From: an uncultured Armatimonadota bacterium
GTDB lineage: Bacteria; Armatimonadota; Fimbriimonadia; Fimbriimonadales; Fimbriimonadaceae
Direction: 5' to 3'
Assembly: GCA_946478935.1 (NCBI GenBank)
Contig: CAMLEL010000073.1
Span: 1-8,777 of the forward strand
Length of the DNA stretch: 8,777 nucleotides
The translations under genes were made by a program, and so were the position numbers. Under the pieces are notes generated by a model. That model was not told where the DNA came from. It searched no databases and worked only from the letters and a program-made list of their open reading frames with translations. Below, piece by piece: positions 1-5,830 of the stretch. Position 1 is the stretch's first letter. Every line of letters starts with the position of its first letter.

Positions 1-966
1 GTCGCAACCTCCATGCGCGACAAAATCCACCTGTACGATCAGGACGATCCGATCTTCGACCATTTCGGAATCGAAAAAGAACTGGATCGCCTGCTCCAGC
101 ACAAAGTCAATTTAAAGTCAGGAGGCTCCCTCGTCATCGACGAGATGGAAGCGCTCACCGCGATCGACGTGAACACCGGAAAGCACGTCGGGTCCACATC
201 GCTCAGCGAAACCATTCTGAAGGCCAACCTGGAAGCCGCCGACGAGGCCCTGCGCCAGCTGCGGCTGCGAGATATGGGCGGCATCATCGTCGTCGACTTC
301 ATCGATATGGAGGCCGCCGAAGACAAAAAGAAGGTCCTCAGCCACTTTTCAGATGGGCTCGCGAGGGATCGCGCCCGGACGCGCGTTGGCAAAGTCTCAT
401 CTCTGGGACTGATCGAAATCACTCGTAAACGCACGGGCGAATCGGTCACGCAGGAAATCACCGAGATCTGCCCGATGTGCGAAGGCGTCGGTCGGATCAG
501 CAGCAAGGAGACCGTCAGCCTGTGGATCGAGCGGGATATGTGGCGCAAGCTCAACGATCCCGGCAACGCATTCCTGGTCGAGTGCCACCCGGCCGTAGTC
601 GAGGCATTGATCGGCCTGGATGGTGAGAACGTGGAGGAACTGGAGCACGAGATGCGACGCGGCATTTATATCCGCGCCAACTTCGACATGGAGTACGAAG
701 AGTACGAAATCAGTTCGGGCACCATCGAGGACTTCGACCGCGAGCAGATGGGCTATCGGCGCGCTCAGGTTTTGGAGTGCAACGTCCGCCGCTCAGCCTT
801 CGATAACGCGAATCGTATTTGCGGCTGGACCGACAACGGTTACTTCGTGGAACTGATCGACGGGGCCGAGTTCATTGGCCACCGAGCCAAGGTTTGCTTG
901 CAAGATATCCGCCGGTCCTATGCCGTGGCCGACGTAATCATGCCCGGCGTCGCCCCTATCCGCTAG
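1..966 (+). CDS. rng: Ribonuclease E/G family endoribonuclease, C-terminal part (5' end outside window)
   Basis: Single-strand-specific endoribonuclease acting in mRNA turnover and rRNA processing in the cytoplasm. The frame is open to base 1, and the ATG at 13 falls inside the family's conserved domain, so it is taken as internal and the gene as cut at its 5' end. Counting from that Met, the two magnesium-binding catalytic aspartates are D52 (in AIDVNTG) and D95 (in VVDFIDM). The Zn-link CPMC, which holds the family's dimers together, is at 153-156. After the usual catalytic core there is an extension of about 70 residues (about 247-317, with RSAFDNANRI and a predicted beta-rich segment) that may be a TRAM/OB-like RNA-binding domain; this is inference. 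There is no arginine-rich degradosome scaffold as in E. coli RNase E. Whether to call it rng or rne cannot be settled without the N-terminal S1 domain. The stop is TAG at 964-966. Confidence 0.93.
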   Translation, partial: VATSMRDKIHLYDQDDPIFDHFGIEKELDRLLQHKVNLKSGGSLVIDEMEALTAIDVNTGKHVGSTSLSETILKANLEAADEALRQLRLRDMGGIIVVDFIDMEAAEDKKKVLSHFSDGLARDRARTRVGKVSSLGLIEITRKRTGESVTQEITEICPMCEGVGRISSKETVSLWIERDMWRKLNDPGNAFLVECHPAVVEALIGLDGENVEELEHEMRRGIYIRANFDMEYEEYEISSGTIEDFDREQMGYRRAQVLECNVRRSAFDNANRICGWTDNGYFVELIDGAEFIGHRAKVCLQDIRRSYAVADVIMPGVAPIR

Positions 967-968
967 CT

Positions 969-1190
969 TGTGGCATGGGCGTCCCGCCCATGTGTATCAG
1001 GACCGTCCCGGTCCTGAGAATCTCTCTTGCCATGGGCGTGGCTGGCTGTGGCATGGGCGTGTGGCATGGGCGTCCCGCCCATGGGTATCAGGACCGTCCC
1101 GGTCCTGAGTCTCTCTTGCCATGGGAGTGTGGCTGTGGCATGGGCGTCGCGCCCATCAGGACCGTCCCGGTCCTGAGAATCTCTGCATGG
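969..1190. repeat. Array of three degenerate units, each with two distinct 19-nt hairpins
   Basis: Three units begin at about 969, 1060 and 1135. In each, hairpin A (CATGGGCG-TCC-CGCCCATG; 974-992, 1065-1083, variant 1139-1156) is followed by hairpin B (CAGGACCG-TCC-CGGTCCTG; 998-1016, 1089-1107, 1157-1175). A tail follows that reads roughly AGAATCTCTCTTGCCATGGG. Stems are 8 bp with a 3-nt loop, and A and B share the same seven central bases CGTCCCG. In copy 3 the A loop is TCG and the 5-nt linker between A and B is gone. A 13-nt piece (TGTGGCATGGGCG) is directly duplicated at 1047-1059 and 1060-1072. The array starts 2 nt after the RNase stop codon, so it forms that mRNA's 3' end. It resembles dispersed REP-like intergenic palindromes; possible roles are termination, RNA protection or genome-dispersed repeat. 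No transposase is nearby. Confidence 0.9.
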
Positions 1191-1230
1191 GACCAGCAAC
1201 CCAAAGCTGGCAACATCCGTCTGCCAGGAT

Positions 1231-1479
1231 ATGAACGAACTGCCCGAAATCGTTGCCGCCTTCGCCATGTTCGGCCTGGTAGTGGTCTGCCCCCTGGTTT
1301 TCATGCTCATCAGGCATCAACGCGCCATGGCCGAGATCATGCATCGCTCCGCCGGACAAGACACCGAGCGCCGCATCCTGGCGCTGGAAAGGGAAGTGAT
1401 GGACCTGCGCGCCGCCCATCACGAGCGGGTCTTGCGTGAACTCGATGAGCCCAAGCAGCTTCGAAATCGAATCGAGTAG
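1231..1479 (+). CDS. Small membrane-anchored coiled-coil protein, PspB-like architecture
   Basis: An 82-residue protein. Residues about 8-26 form one hydrophobic segment (AAFAMFGLVVVCPLVFMLI). A short basic stretch follows, then a charged heptad-like helix from about 40 to 75 (ERRILALEREVMDLRAAHHERVL), predicted to be a coiled coil. Short N-terminus, one helix, then a cytoplasmic coiled coil is the layout of phage-shock protein B, but the similarity is architectural and there is no pspA or pspC in the window. The start at 1231 is the only ATG before the membrane segment. AGGA at 1226-1229 is too close (1 nt) to be a normal ribosome binding site. A 5-bp hairpin (CCAGC 1193-1197, GCTGG 1206-1210) lies upstream. 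The gene converges on the minus-strand gene ending at 1483, with 3 nt between stop codons. Function unknown; it could help sense or stabilise the envelope. Confidence 0.72.
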   Translation: MNELPEIVAAFAMFGLVVVCPLVFMLIRHQRAMAEIMHRSAGQDTERRILALEREVMDLRAAHHERVLRELDEPKQLRNRIE

Positions 1480-1482
1480 TCG

Positions 1483-1707
1483 TTATTCGCCATTCCGACG
1501 GCTGTTTAGGAGCCAAAGGCCCGCGGCGGTCATCAGGATCCCAGCAATTCCGACTGCAATGTAAACCGCCTTTGCAGCGGGATCTACGTAGTAATAGTGA
1601 AATGGCTCGGCATTCTGCCGGAGAAGCCTCAATAGCACCACGGGATAGCCGGCGATTCCAATCGCAGCTACTCCTAACAGCAAAAGGAAGACTCCTAAGG
1701 GCTTCAT
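1483..1707 (-). CDS. Small two-helix membrane protein, unknown function
   Basis: A 74-residue protein with two hydrophobic segments, at about 4-27 (LGVFLLLLGVAAIGIAGYPV) and 47-67 (AVYIAVGIAGILMTAAGLWL). Between them lies a short polar loop rich in aromatic residues (HYYYVDP). It ends in a basic tail (NSRRNGE), which by the positive-inside rule puts the C-terminus in the cytoplasm, and the N-terminus with it. The ATG at 1707 has AGG immediately before it, too close for a standard ribosome binding site. The gene lies 33 nt downstream of the membrane protein 2403-1741 on the same strand, so the two are probably co-transcribed. I recognise no family. Confidence 0.7.
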   Translation of the reverse strand: MKPLGVFLLLLGVAAIGIAGYPVVLLRLLRQNAEPFHYYYVDPAAKAVYIAVGIAGILMTAAGLWLLNSRRNGE

Positions 1708-1740
1708 CCTATTTGATAATGTCCACCGCGTTTACAACGG

Positions 1741-2403
1741 CTACGTGCTTCTGAACATAAACCACCCGCCGCCCAAAGCTTGTGACCAGACGATGACGGG
1801 ATAGGAACGCTCAAAAGGCGGTTTGCCACTTTCGCTGTAGCTAAACCCCCAGCTATTGTCGATACCGTAAGTGTAGGCAGAATAGCTATAAAACAAATTC
1901 CCTTCCTCATCCTTGGAAATGTAGGCGCTGAGGGAATCGCTGATCTTCCAATGTGGTGGCAACGCAACTCGCTCGTAAGCGCTATTTTCCAATTCAACCT
2001 TCTGACTGCGCATGAATTTCAGAAACTGGTTCCTCTCCTCCACCGTTGCGTGGAAATGATTCACCCAAAGGTCATTTGACCAATCGCTCACTTTGGGTAA
2101 GGCTAGCAAGAGAAGAACGAGGGGAGCCGCGGCGAAAAGCACCTTCCAGCGCTTTCTCACCAGGCAGTAGACCGCTAGTCCAAAGGACGTGGCGCCCGGT
2201 GGCAAGACCATCATTCCGAAGACCAGCAGCCAAAGAAAGTTATTCTCCGGGGCCTTTAAAGGTGGGACGATTAGGTTTGCGGCAAGGCACAGATACGCAA
2301 TCACCCCGAGAACGGCCGTTTGGACCTCCGCTTTCCAGAACGATTCCTTAAACCATCGTCGCACGGCGAAATTGTACGGCAACCGCGCTGGGCGACCGAA
2401 CAA
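1741..2403 (-). CDS. Membrane protein with three predicted helices and a C-terminal soluble domain, unknown function
   Basis: 220 residues from TTG at 2403. Hydrophobic segments lie at about 28-46, 56-82 and 88-103. A domain of about 115 residues (106-220) rich in aromatic residues and serine follows (LFYSYSAYTYGIDNSWGFSYS at 170-190, WSQALGGGWFMF near the end). I do not recognise the family. The start is uncertain because there is no ATG before the second helix. TTG 2403 lies 11 nt from a TATAAA box on the same strand, and an internal GTG at 2364 would give 207 residues. Neither has a convincing ribosome binding site. The stop is TAG at 1743-1741. The gene is first in a minus-strand pair with 1707-1483 and diverges from the lipoprotein gene at 2622. 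Confidence 0.68.
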   Translation of the reverse strand: MFGRPARLPYNFAVRRWFKESFWKAEVQTAVLGVIAYLCLAANLIVPPLKAPENNFLWLLVFGMMVLPPGATSFGLAVYCLVRKRWKVLFAAAPLVLLLLALPKVSDWSNDLWVNHFHATVEERNQFLKFMRSQKVELENSAYERVALPPHWKISDSLSAYISKDEEGNLFYSYSAYTYGIDNSWGFSYSESGKPPFERSYPVIVWSQALGGGWFMFRST

Positions 2404-2414
2404 ACCCGAACCAA

Positions 2415-2420
2415 TTTATA
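2415..2420 (-). promoter_or_regulatory. Candidate -10 box (TATAAA) for the 2403-1741 gene
   Basis: On the minus strand the hexamer TATAAA sits 11 nt before the TTG start at 2403, so transcription would begin about 5 nt from the start codon. No good -35 box is visible at 16-18 nt. The call rests on the single box and its position. Confidence 0.35.
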
Positions 2421-2469
2421 TTAGAGGGTGAGATGGTTCGACTCCGCAGCTTAGAGCAATCTAGGCAAC

Positions 2470-2527
2470 CCCATCCCGGCCCTTATAGGCCAGGTGTCGC
2501 CGACTCTGAGCGGCCTATGCCGATGGG
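2470..2527. promoter_or_regulatory. Strong inverted repeat in divergent intergenic region
   Basis: Three nested arms pair: CCCATC (2470-2475) with GATGGG (2522-2527), GGC (2478-2480) with GCC (2519-2521), and ATAGGCC (2485-2491) with GGCCTAT (2512-2518). The loop is 20 nt. That makes 16 bp with a 2-nt and a 4-nt bulge, both on the left arm. It lies upstream of both divergent promoters proposed here (2415-2420 minus, 2599-2604 plus), so it is more likely a DNA site or a remnant of another transcript than a leader RNA of either gene. Confidence 0.55.
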
Positions 2528-2577
2528 CATGTCGAGGGTCACACTGCACGGTAGGCGATGATCGAAAGAATTCCCCG

Positions 2578-2604
2578 TCGACAAAGAGGAAATCGCCATA
2601 TAAT
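2578..2604 (+). promoter_or_regulatory. Promoter of the lipoprotein gene
   Basis: A perfect TATAAT lies at 2599-2604. TCGACA (2578-2583, five of six bases to TTGACA) precedes it by 15 nt, a short but usable spacing. The predicted transcript start is near 2611, only about 11 nt before the ATG at 2622. Confidence 0.6.
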
Positions 2605-2605
2605 G

Positions 2606-2619
2606 TCCTCTTGAGAGGA
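2606..2619 (+). promoter_or_regulatory. Palindrome TCCTCT-TG-AGAGGA over the transcript start and ribosome binding site
   Basis: Six-base arms (2606-2611 and 2614-2619) flank TG. The right arm AGAGGA is the only ribosome-binding-site-like sequence, 2 nt before the ATG at 2622. The site overlaps the predicted transcript start, so it fits an operator better than an RNA switch, since the left arm would mostly not be transcribed. Confidence 0.45.
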
Positions 2620-2621
2620 TT

Positions 2622-4364
2622 ATGTTTACACGGTTTAGCACCTGCTTTTTAACCCTTTTTCTGTTCATTTCAACTCTGACCCTGATTAGCTGCGGTGGCG
2701 GAGGGGGCGGTGGGAGCAGCCTGCCCGACTTCCAAAATTTGACGCTGGAAAAGGGCAGCCGTGTGAGCGAGAAAGTCGGGCCAGAGGGTGCAACTCTCAC
2801 GACCACGGATTCAAACGGCGTTCAATACGAACTCGCTATTCCGCCCTTGGCGATCTTGGAGGAAACCACGATCCAGATGGTGCCGGTGAGCCAGTTTGTG
2901 GGTGTTCCGCAGGGTGCCGGCGTGGTGGCCGGCGTCCACCTTCTGCCGGAGGGTCAGAGGTTCAACAAGCCGTGCTCATTGAAGATGACGCTGCCGACGG
3001 ATCCTGGACAGACGATCATTCCTTTCACCTACGATGGTGATCTTCAGGAGAAACACCTGTATCCGGCGGTAGAGGAGAACGGTGTGATCGAATACGAGAT
3101 CGTCCATTTCTCCGGGTACTCCGCGATGGTTGGCATCCTTGGCGATTTGATGGGTGATGCTTGGTTCCCGGATCCCTCAGATCCTGGCGACGCTGCGATT
3201 CAGGACATCGTGGAAGCCACTCAGACCCTGACCGGCGACGCTCGGAACACGGCCGTTCAAAATGCGTTGCAGTCATGGCTCGACACTGTTATTGAGCCCC
3301 GCGCCGCCCAAGTGCAAGGTTCGACCTATGATCCCGAGGCGTATTCGTTCGGAAGTGTCCAAGAACTCCAGAACGAGATGTTGGTGTTCGATCTCACGCA
3401 GAAGTTCGCCATTTTAAGTGGCGTTTCCGGCATTTCGGGCGTCTCGGGTGAGTTCACAAATGTCGTCAAAGAAACTGCCAAGCACATCATCGAGGTTTCA
3501 AATCCAGGGTGTACAACCTACCCGGGTTTGGCGGCTTTGATCATTGCACCTTCCATTCTTTCTTGGCAAGAGTTGGCAGATGGCGTCGGCGCGGATGAGA
3601 TAGACAGTTCGTTGACCCGAGAACAGGTGTTGGAAGATCTCTGCGTCCAAGTTGCCTATGATGAGAACGGCGGCGTGGACTTCCCAGCTGGCATTCAGGC
3701 GGGCCAAAGCGGCACATTGCGCGTGAGGGCTGGCTACTCGATCAACGGCGGGCCGACGCGGTTCGATGTTTCGATGCATATCACGATGTCGGGCACAGAT
3801 AATGTGACCCCAAGCGGCACGTTCGAATTCGATGTAGCATCTGGATCCGCCGCGCAAAAAACCTTCCTATGGGAACCCGCCACCGAGGAAATGCGGATCG
3901 ACGTGACGGCGAACATGGCGATCATTCCAGACTTGGTCCAGCAGGCGTTTGTCGTCCGGGGTACAGGTGGCGGCAATGAAGAAGATATTCCGACGGGCAC
4001 TTGGCAGAAGAATGATCACACGTGGACTTTTAACGGCGGGTCGACCGTGCAGCAACGCCCGACAAGATTCATCATTGGCCAGAAGATTGGAGACTTGGGT
4101 CAGCCTCTCGGCATGTATCAAATTGCCCAAGATTCGCAAGGAAACCCCGTAATCATTCCGCTTTATGGCGTCTTCGTGAAGCCCAACCAAAGCGGCGGAT
4201 TCTCAGGTGAAAACTCAGGAACAATGTTTCAGGGAGCTACGGGAACGGTCGAAGTAACGGGCAAGGTCCTTCCGAACGGCAACCTGGATATTCGGTGGGA
4301 AGCAAGCCTCAATCACGGCGAGCATATCGTCGGGGATGAGGAAATTCCAAAGTTCGTTCCCTAG
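2622..4364 (+). CDS. Large lipoprotein with ZU5-like N-terminal beta module, unknown function
   Basis: A 580-residue protein exported and lipid-anchored. It has a type II signal peptide (1-23) with lipobox LISC, Cys24 as the lipidation site, then seven glycines (25-31) as a flexible tether. Residues about 46-169 follow the pattern KVGPEGATLT ... AIPPLAILEETTIQMVPVS ... HFSGYSAM. This is familiar from secreted bacterial proteins with ZU5-like beta modules (GPEGG ... IPPGAL ... HFSGY). Residues about 186-345 are largely helical and include a short GVSGISGVSG repeat (267-276). Residues about 355-450 look beta-rich. The last domain (about 457-580) begins GTWQKNDHTWTFNGG and is rich in glycine and beta strands. 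The start is fixed by the signal peptide and the AGAGGA just before it. No catalytic motif was seen, so a binding, surface or structural role is likely. It diverges from 2403-1741 and is followed by a small membrane protein gene. Confidence 0.88.
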   Translation: MFTRFSTCFLTLFLFISTLTLISCGGGGGGGSSLPDFQNLTLEKGSRVSEKVGPEGATLTTTDSNGVQYELAIPPLAILEETTIQMVPVSQFVGVPQGAGVVAGVHLLPEGQRFNKPCSLKMTLPTDPGQTIIPFTYDGDLQEKHLYPAVEENGVIEYEIVHFSGYSAMVGILGDLMGDAWFPDPSDPGDAAIQDIVEATQTLTGDARNTAVQNALQSWLDTVIEPRAAQVQGSTYDPEAYSFGSVQELQNEMLVFDLTQKFAILSGVSGISGVSGEFTNVVKETAKHIIEVSNPGCTTYPGLAALIIAPSILSWQELADGVGADEIDSSLTREQVLEDLCVQVAYDENGGVDFPAGIQAGQSGTLRVRAGYSINGGPTRFDVSMHITMSGTDNVTPSGTFEFDVASGSAAQKTFLWEPATEEMRIDVTANMAIIPDLVQQAFVVRGTGGGNEEDIPTGTWQKNDHTWTFNGGSTVQQRPTRFIIGQKIGDLGQPLGMYQIAQDSQGNPVIIPLYGVFVKPNQSGGFSGENSGTMFQGATGTVEVTGKVLPNGNLDIRWEASLNHGEHIVGDEEIPKFVP

Positions 4365-4437
4365 CGTTTCGGTAATATTGGTCCGAAGTTGCTAAGCCTA
4401 TTTGCCGGTAGACGGCAGTAGAAAGCCAACCTTAGCC

Positions 4438-4725
4438 ATGACCGAATTGTCCGCTAAGGGATGGCTTTGGTTTGCCGGCGCGGTAGGAGCGGTTACCCCG
4501 TGGGTAGTGAATTGGTCGTACCAGAATTTGGGCTTTCCCGAGTTCTTTCCGATGATTTACGTCACCGCAGTTTGGGGTGCTGTTATCGCATCGTCTATCT
4601 CCTTGGGAGGTGGGATTCGTCTGTTGTGCGGATTTCGATCTGAATTAGATGGTCTTGTTGCGATTCTATTGGGACTATTTGGGCTGGGTAGCTCCTTTCT
4701 TGCCCTGATCGTTTCGATGATGTAA
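4438..4725 (+). CDS. Small multi-helix membrane protein, unknown function
   Basis: 95 residues from ATG 4438. The frame also allows a TTG start at 4402 (107 residues), but the extra residues are polar and that start has no ribosome binding site. Hydrophobic stretches lie at about 8-24 (WLWFAGAVGAVTPWVV), 38-60 (FFPMIYVTAVWGAVIASSISLGGGI) and 72-93 (GLVAILLGLFGLGSSFLALIVS), so three helices are predicted. A loop with C, R, E and D residues (LLCGFRSELD) separates the last two. No family is recognised. It follows the lipoprotein gene by 73 nt on the same strand and could be read from the same promoter. No terminator is visible between them. The next gene (4897-5643) is convergent. Confidence 0.62.
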   Translation: MTELSAKGWLWFAGAVGAVTPWVVNWSYQNLGFPEFFPMIYVTAVWGAVIASSISLGGGIRLLCGFRSELDGLVAILLGLFGLGSSFLALIVSMM

Positions 4726-4853
4726 ACCTAGGACAGGCCTGCTGCTTTTAGCCTTGCCGCTTCCTCACTTGTCGAAAATAGCTTTTTCCACAATACAGCG
4801 CAGGCTGGGATAAGACTCGAACGAAATGTGCCCTGACAGCGCCTAGTCAAAAA

Positions 4854-4890
4854 CAAATGCCTCCAACCCTTATCGGGCTGGAGGTATTTG
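4854..4890 (-). terminator. Rho-independent terminator of the PEP-CTERM gene
   Basis: Arms CAAAT (4854-4858), CCTCCA (4860-4865) and CCC (4867-4869) pair with GGG (4875-4877), TGGAGG (4879-4884) and ATTTG (4886-4890). There is one G-T wobble, one A-C mismatch and a 5-nt loop. On the minus strand the GC-rich stem is followed by ATTTGTTTTTGAC, a proper T tract. It starts 7 nt past the stop codon at 4897 and may also block readthrough from the convergent gene ending at 4725. Confidence 0.9.
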
Positions 4891-4896
4891 CATCAA

Positions 4897-5643
4897 TTAT
4901 TTCTGCTTCTTGCGCCGCTTTAGGTAAGCCAAAGCGCCCATCCCCATTAATGCGAAAGTTGCTGGCTCGGGAACAACTTCCGCAGGCTCGTAGTGAAATT
5001 GGGTGATCAACCCTAAAGTACTAATTTGGTCAGCGGTATCGCCGAACGGATCTAAGGTGGATGTGAAAACGCGCGAAACTGCGTCGCCCGTCGTAGATTG
5101 GGCGTCGAAAAACGTGCTCATGGTGCTTCCCACGCCAAACACGTCCATCAGCAGGTTCCCCTGACTCGGATCATATACGAAAGAAGTGGTGAAGGGGATG
5201 AAGATATCAAAATCCTTCGGACCTGCTACTGGGCCGGTATCGAGAGAGCTAATAGACAAGGGCCCGCTTCTTACGGTCGTCTCGTCGGCCCCGATATTTG
5301 CTGAAAACGTGGAACTGAGGCCGTCTACCGCCATCGAGGTCGTGGACATTCTAATGAGGATGGAGGGAAGTACTACGTTGAATGCGTCACCGGCGATTGC
5401 ATCAGGGCGAAAAGAAATCCCGGTGATTAAAATCGGTCCGGTAGTAAATGCGTTTGCCCCGTAAACCTGTTGATAGCGCTGGGCGTTGAGATTCCCATTA
5501 AAGCCAGTGTAGTGAAAAGGAAAGCCGTTATTGATATTCCCCTCAACGTTTTCCTGTGCTCCAGGCACTACCAGAACCTGGGCAAAACCTGCGGTTGAAA
5601 CTGCAGCCAATGCCGCGATCACGCCAAAACGGAAATTCCTCAT
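4897..5643 (-). CDS. PEP-CTERM sorting-domain exported protein
   Basis: 248 residues. N-terminal signal peptide MRNFRFGVIAALAAVSTAGFAQ, cleavage probably after AFA-type GFA. The mature part is rich in S, T, G and D with predicted beta strands, as in secreted matrix or surface proteins of this class. The C-terminus carries the PEP-CTERM signal: VPEP at 224-227, a short hydrophobic helix (TFALMGMGALAYL), and basic KRRKKQK. Proteins with this tail are processed by exosortase and released or attached outside the cell; no exosortase gene is in the window. The open frame extends 26 codons further up, but the ATG at 5643 is chosen because the signal peptide begins there and GGAGGG (5650-5655) lies 6 nt upstream. 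It is monocistronic, with its own terminator at 4854-4890. Function of the mature part unknown. Confidence 0.9.
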   Translation of the reverse strand: MRNFRFGVIAALAAVSTAGFAQVLVVPGAQENVEGNINNGFPFHYTGFNGNLNAQRYQQVYGANAFTTGPILITGISFRPDAIAGDAFNVVLPSILIRMSTTSMAVDGLSSTFSANIGADETTVRSGPLSISSLDTGPVAGPKDFDIFIPFTTSFVYDPSQGNLLMDVFGVGSTMSTFFDAQSTTGDAVSRVFTSTLDPFGDTADQISTLGLITQFHYEPAEVVPEPATFALMGMGALAYLKRRKKQK

Positions 5644-5649
5644 GTACAA

Positions 5650-5655
5650 CCCTCC
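5650..5655 (-). promoter_or_regulatory. Ribosome binding site GGAGGG deciding the start at 5643
   Basis: GGAGGG on the minus strand, 6 nt before the ATG. It is the only strong Shine-Dalgarno sequence in the window and rules out the upstream in-frame ATGs of the same open frame. Confidence 0.85.
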
Positions 5656-5690
5656 AATAGCCATCAACCGACACGGACGCCAGCACTGCC

Positions 5691-5719
5691 ATCTTATCTC
5701 AACATTTGAAAGGTTGAAC
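5691..5719 (-). promoter_or_regulatory. Possible promoter of the PEP-CTERM gene
   Basis: On the minus strand TTGTTC is followed after 17 nt by GATAAG (three and four of six bases to consensus). It would give a leader of about 40 nt, long enough for the GGAGGG site. Weak boxes, supported mainly by spacing. Confidence 0.35.
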
Positions 5720-5766
5720 AACAGGCGGCCGCGAATCTAGTAATTGTGCGTGTATAAGCTTCGACT

Positions 5767-5792
5767 GGGAATGGGTTACCTGCCCAATTCCC
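5767..5792. promoter_or_regulatory. Inverted repeat in the 5644-5830 divergent region
   Basis: GGGAAT (5767-5772) and GGG (5773-5775) pair with CCC (5783-5785) and ATTCCC (5787-5792). This gives 9 bp, one bulged A and a 7-nt loop TTACCTG. It sits just upstream of the promoter at 5794-5823, where a regulator could bind. The TTT that follows makes a weak terminator an alternative. Confidence 0.5.
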
Positions 5793-5793
5793 T

Positions 5794-5823
5794 TTGCATC
5801 CCGGGCCTCGGTATCACTATAAT
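5794..5823 (+). promoter_or_regulatory. Promoter of the 5831-8458 operon, possibly giving a leaderless mRNA
   Basis: A perfect TATAAT at 5818-5823 and a weak TTGCAT (5794-5799) 18 nt upstream. The ATG begins at 5831, 7 nt after the -10 box, exactly where transcription would normally start. No ribosome binding site precedes that ATG, which fits a leaderless transcript. Confidence 0.6.
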
Positions 5824-5830
5824 CAGCGGC

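Noticed and set aside
969..1190. CRISPR array
   Set aside because: Repeats are two kinds of hairpins with degenerate copies and conserved, not unique, spacers; no cas genes are present.
963..1310. Minus-strand open frame of 115 codons
   Set aside because: Its sequence (GRDAHAT, DRDGPD repeats) comes from the palindromic array; it has no promoter, binding site or independent domain.
819..1439. Open frame of 206 codons on the + strand across the repeat array
   Set aside because: It overlaps the RNase 3' end and the 1231-1479 gene in another frame, and its middle is just translated hairpin repeats (recurrent GMGV, RTVPVLRIS).
2046..2351. Plus-strand open frame opposite the membrane protein gene
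   Set aside because: It is antisense to a gene with clear membrane segments and has an arginine/proline-rich shadow-like composition.
2485..2570. Cyclic-di-GMP or other known riboswitch
   Set aside because: The fold lies upstream of the predicted transcript start of the lipoprotein gene, and the conserved aptamer bases I know of were not found.
5744..5830. Longer start for the 5831-6322 gene
   Set aside because: The extra 29 codons run through the inverted repeat and TATAAT box and add no membrane or domain feature.
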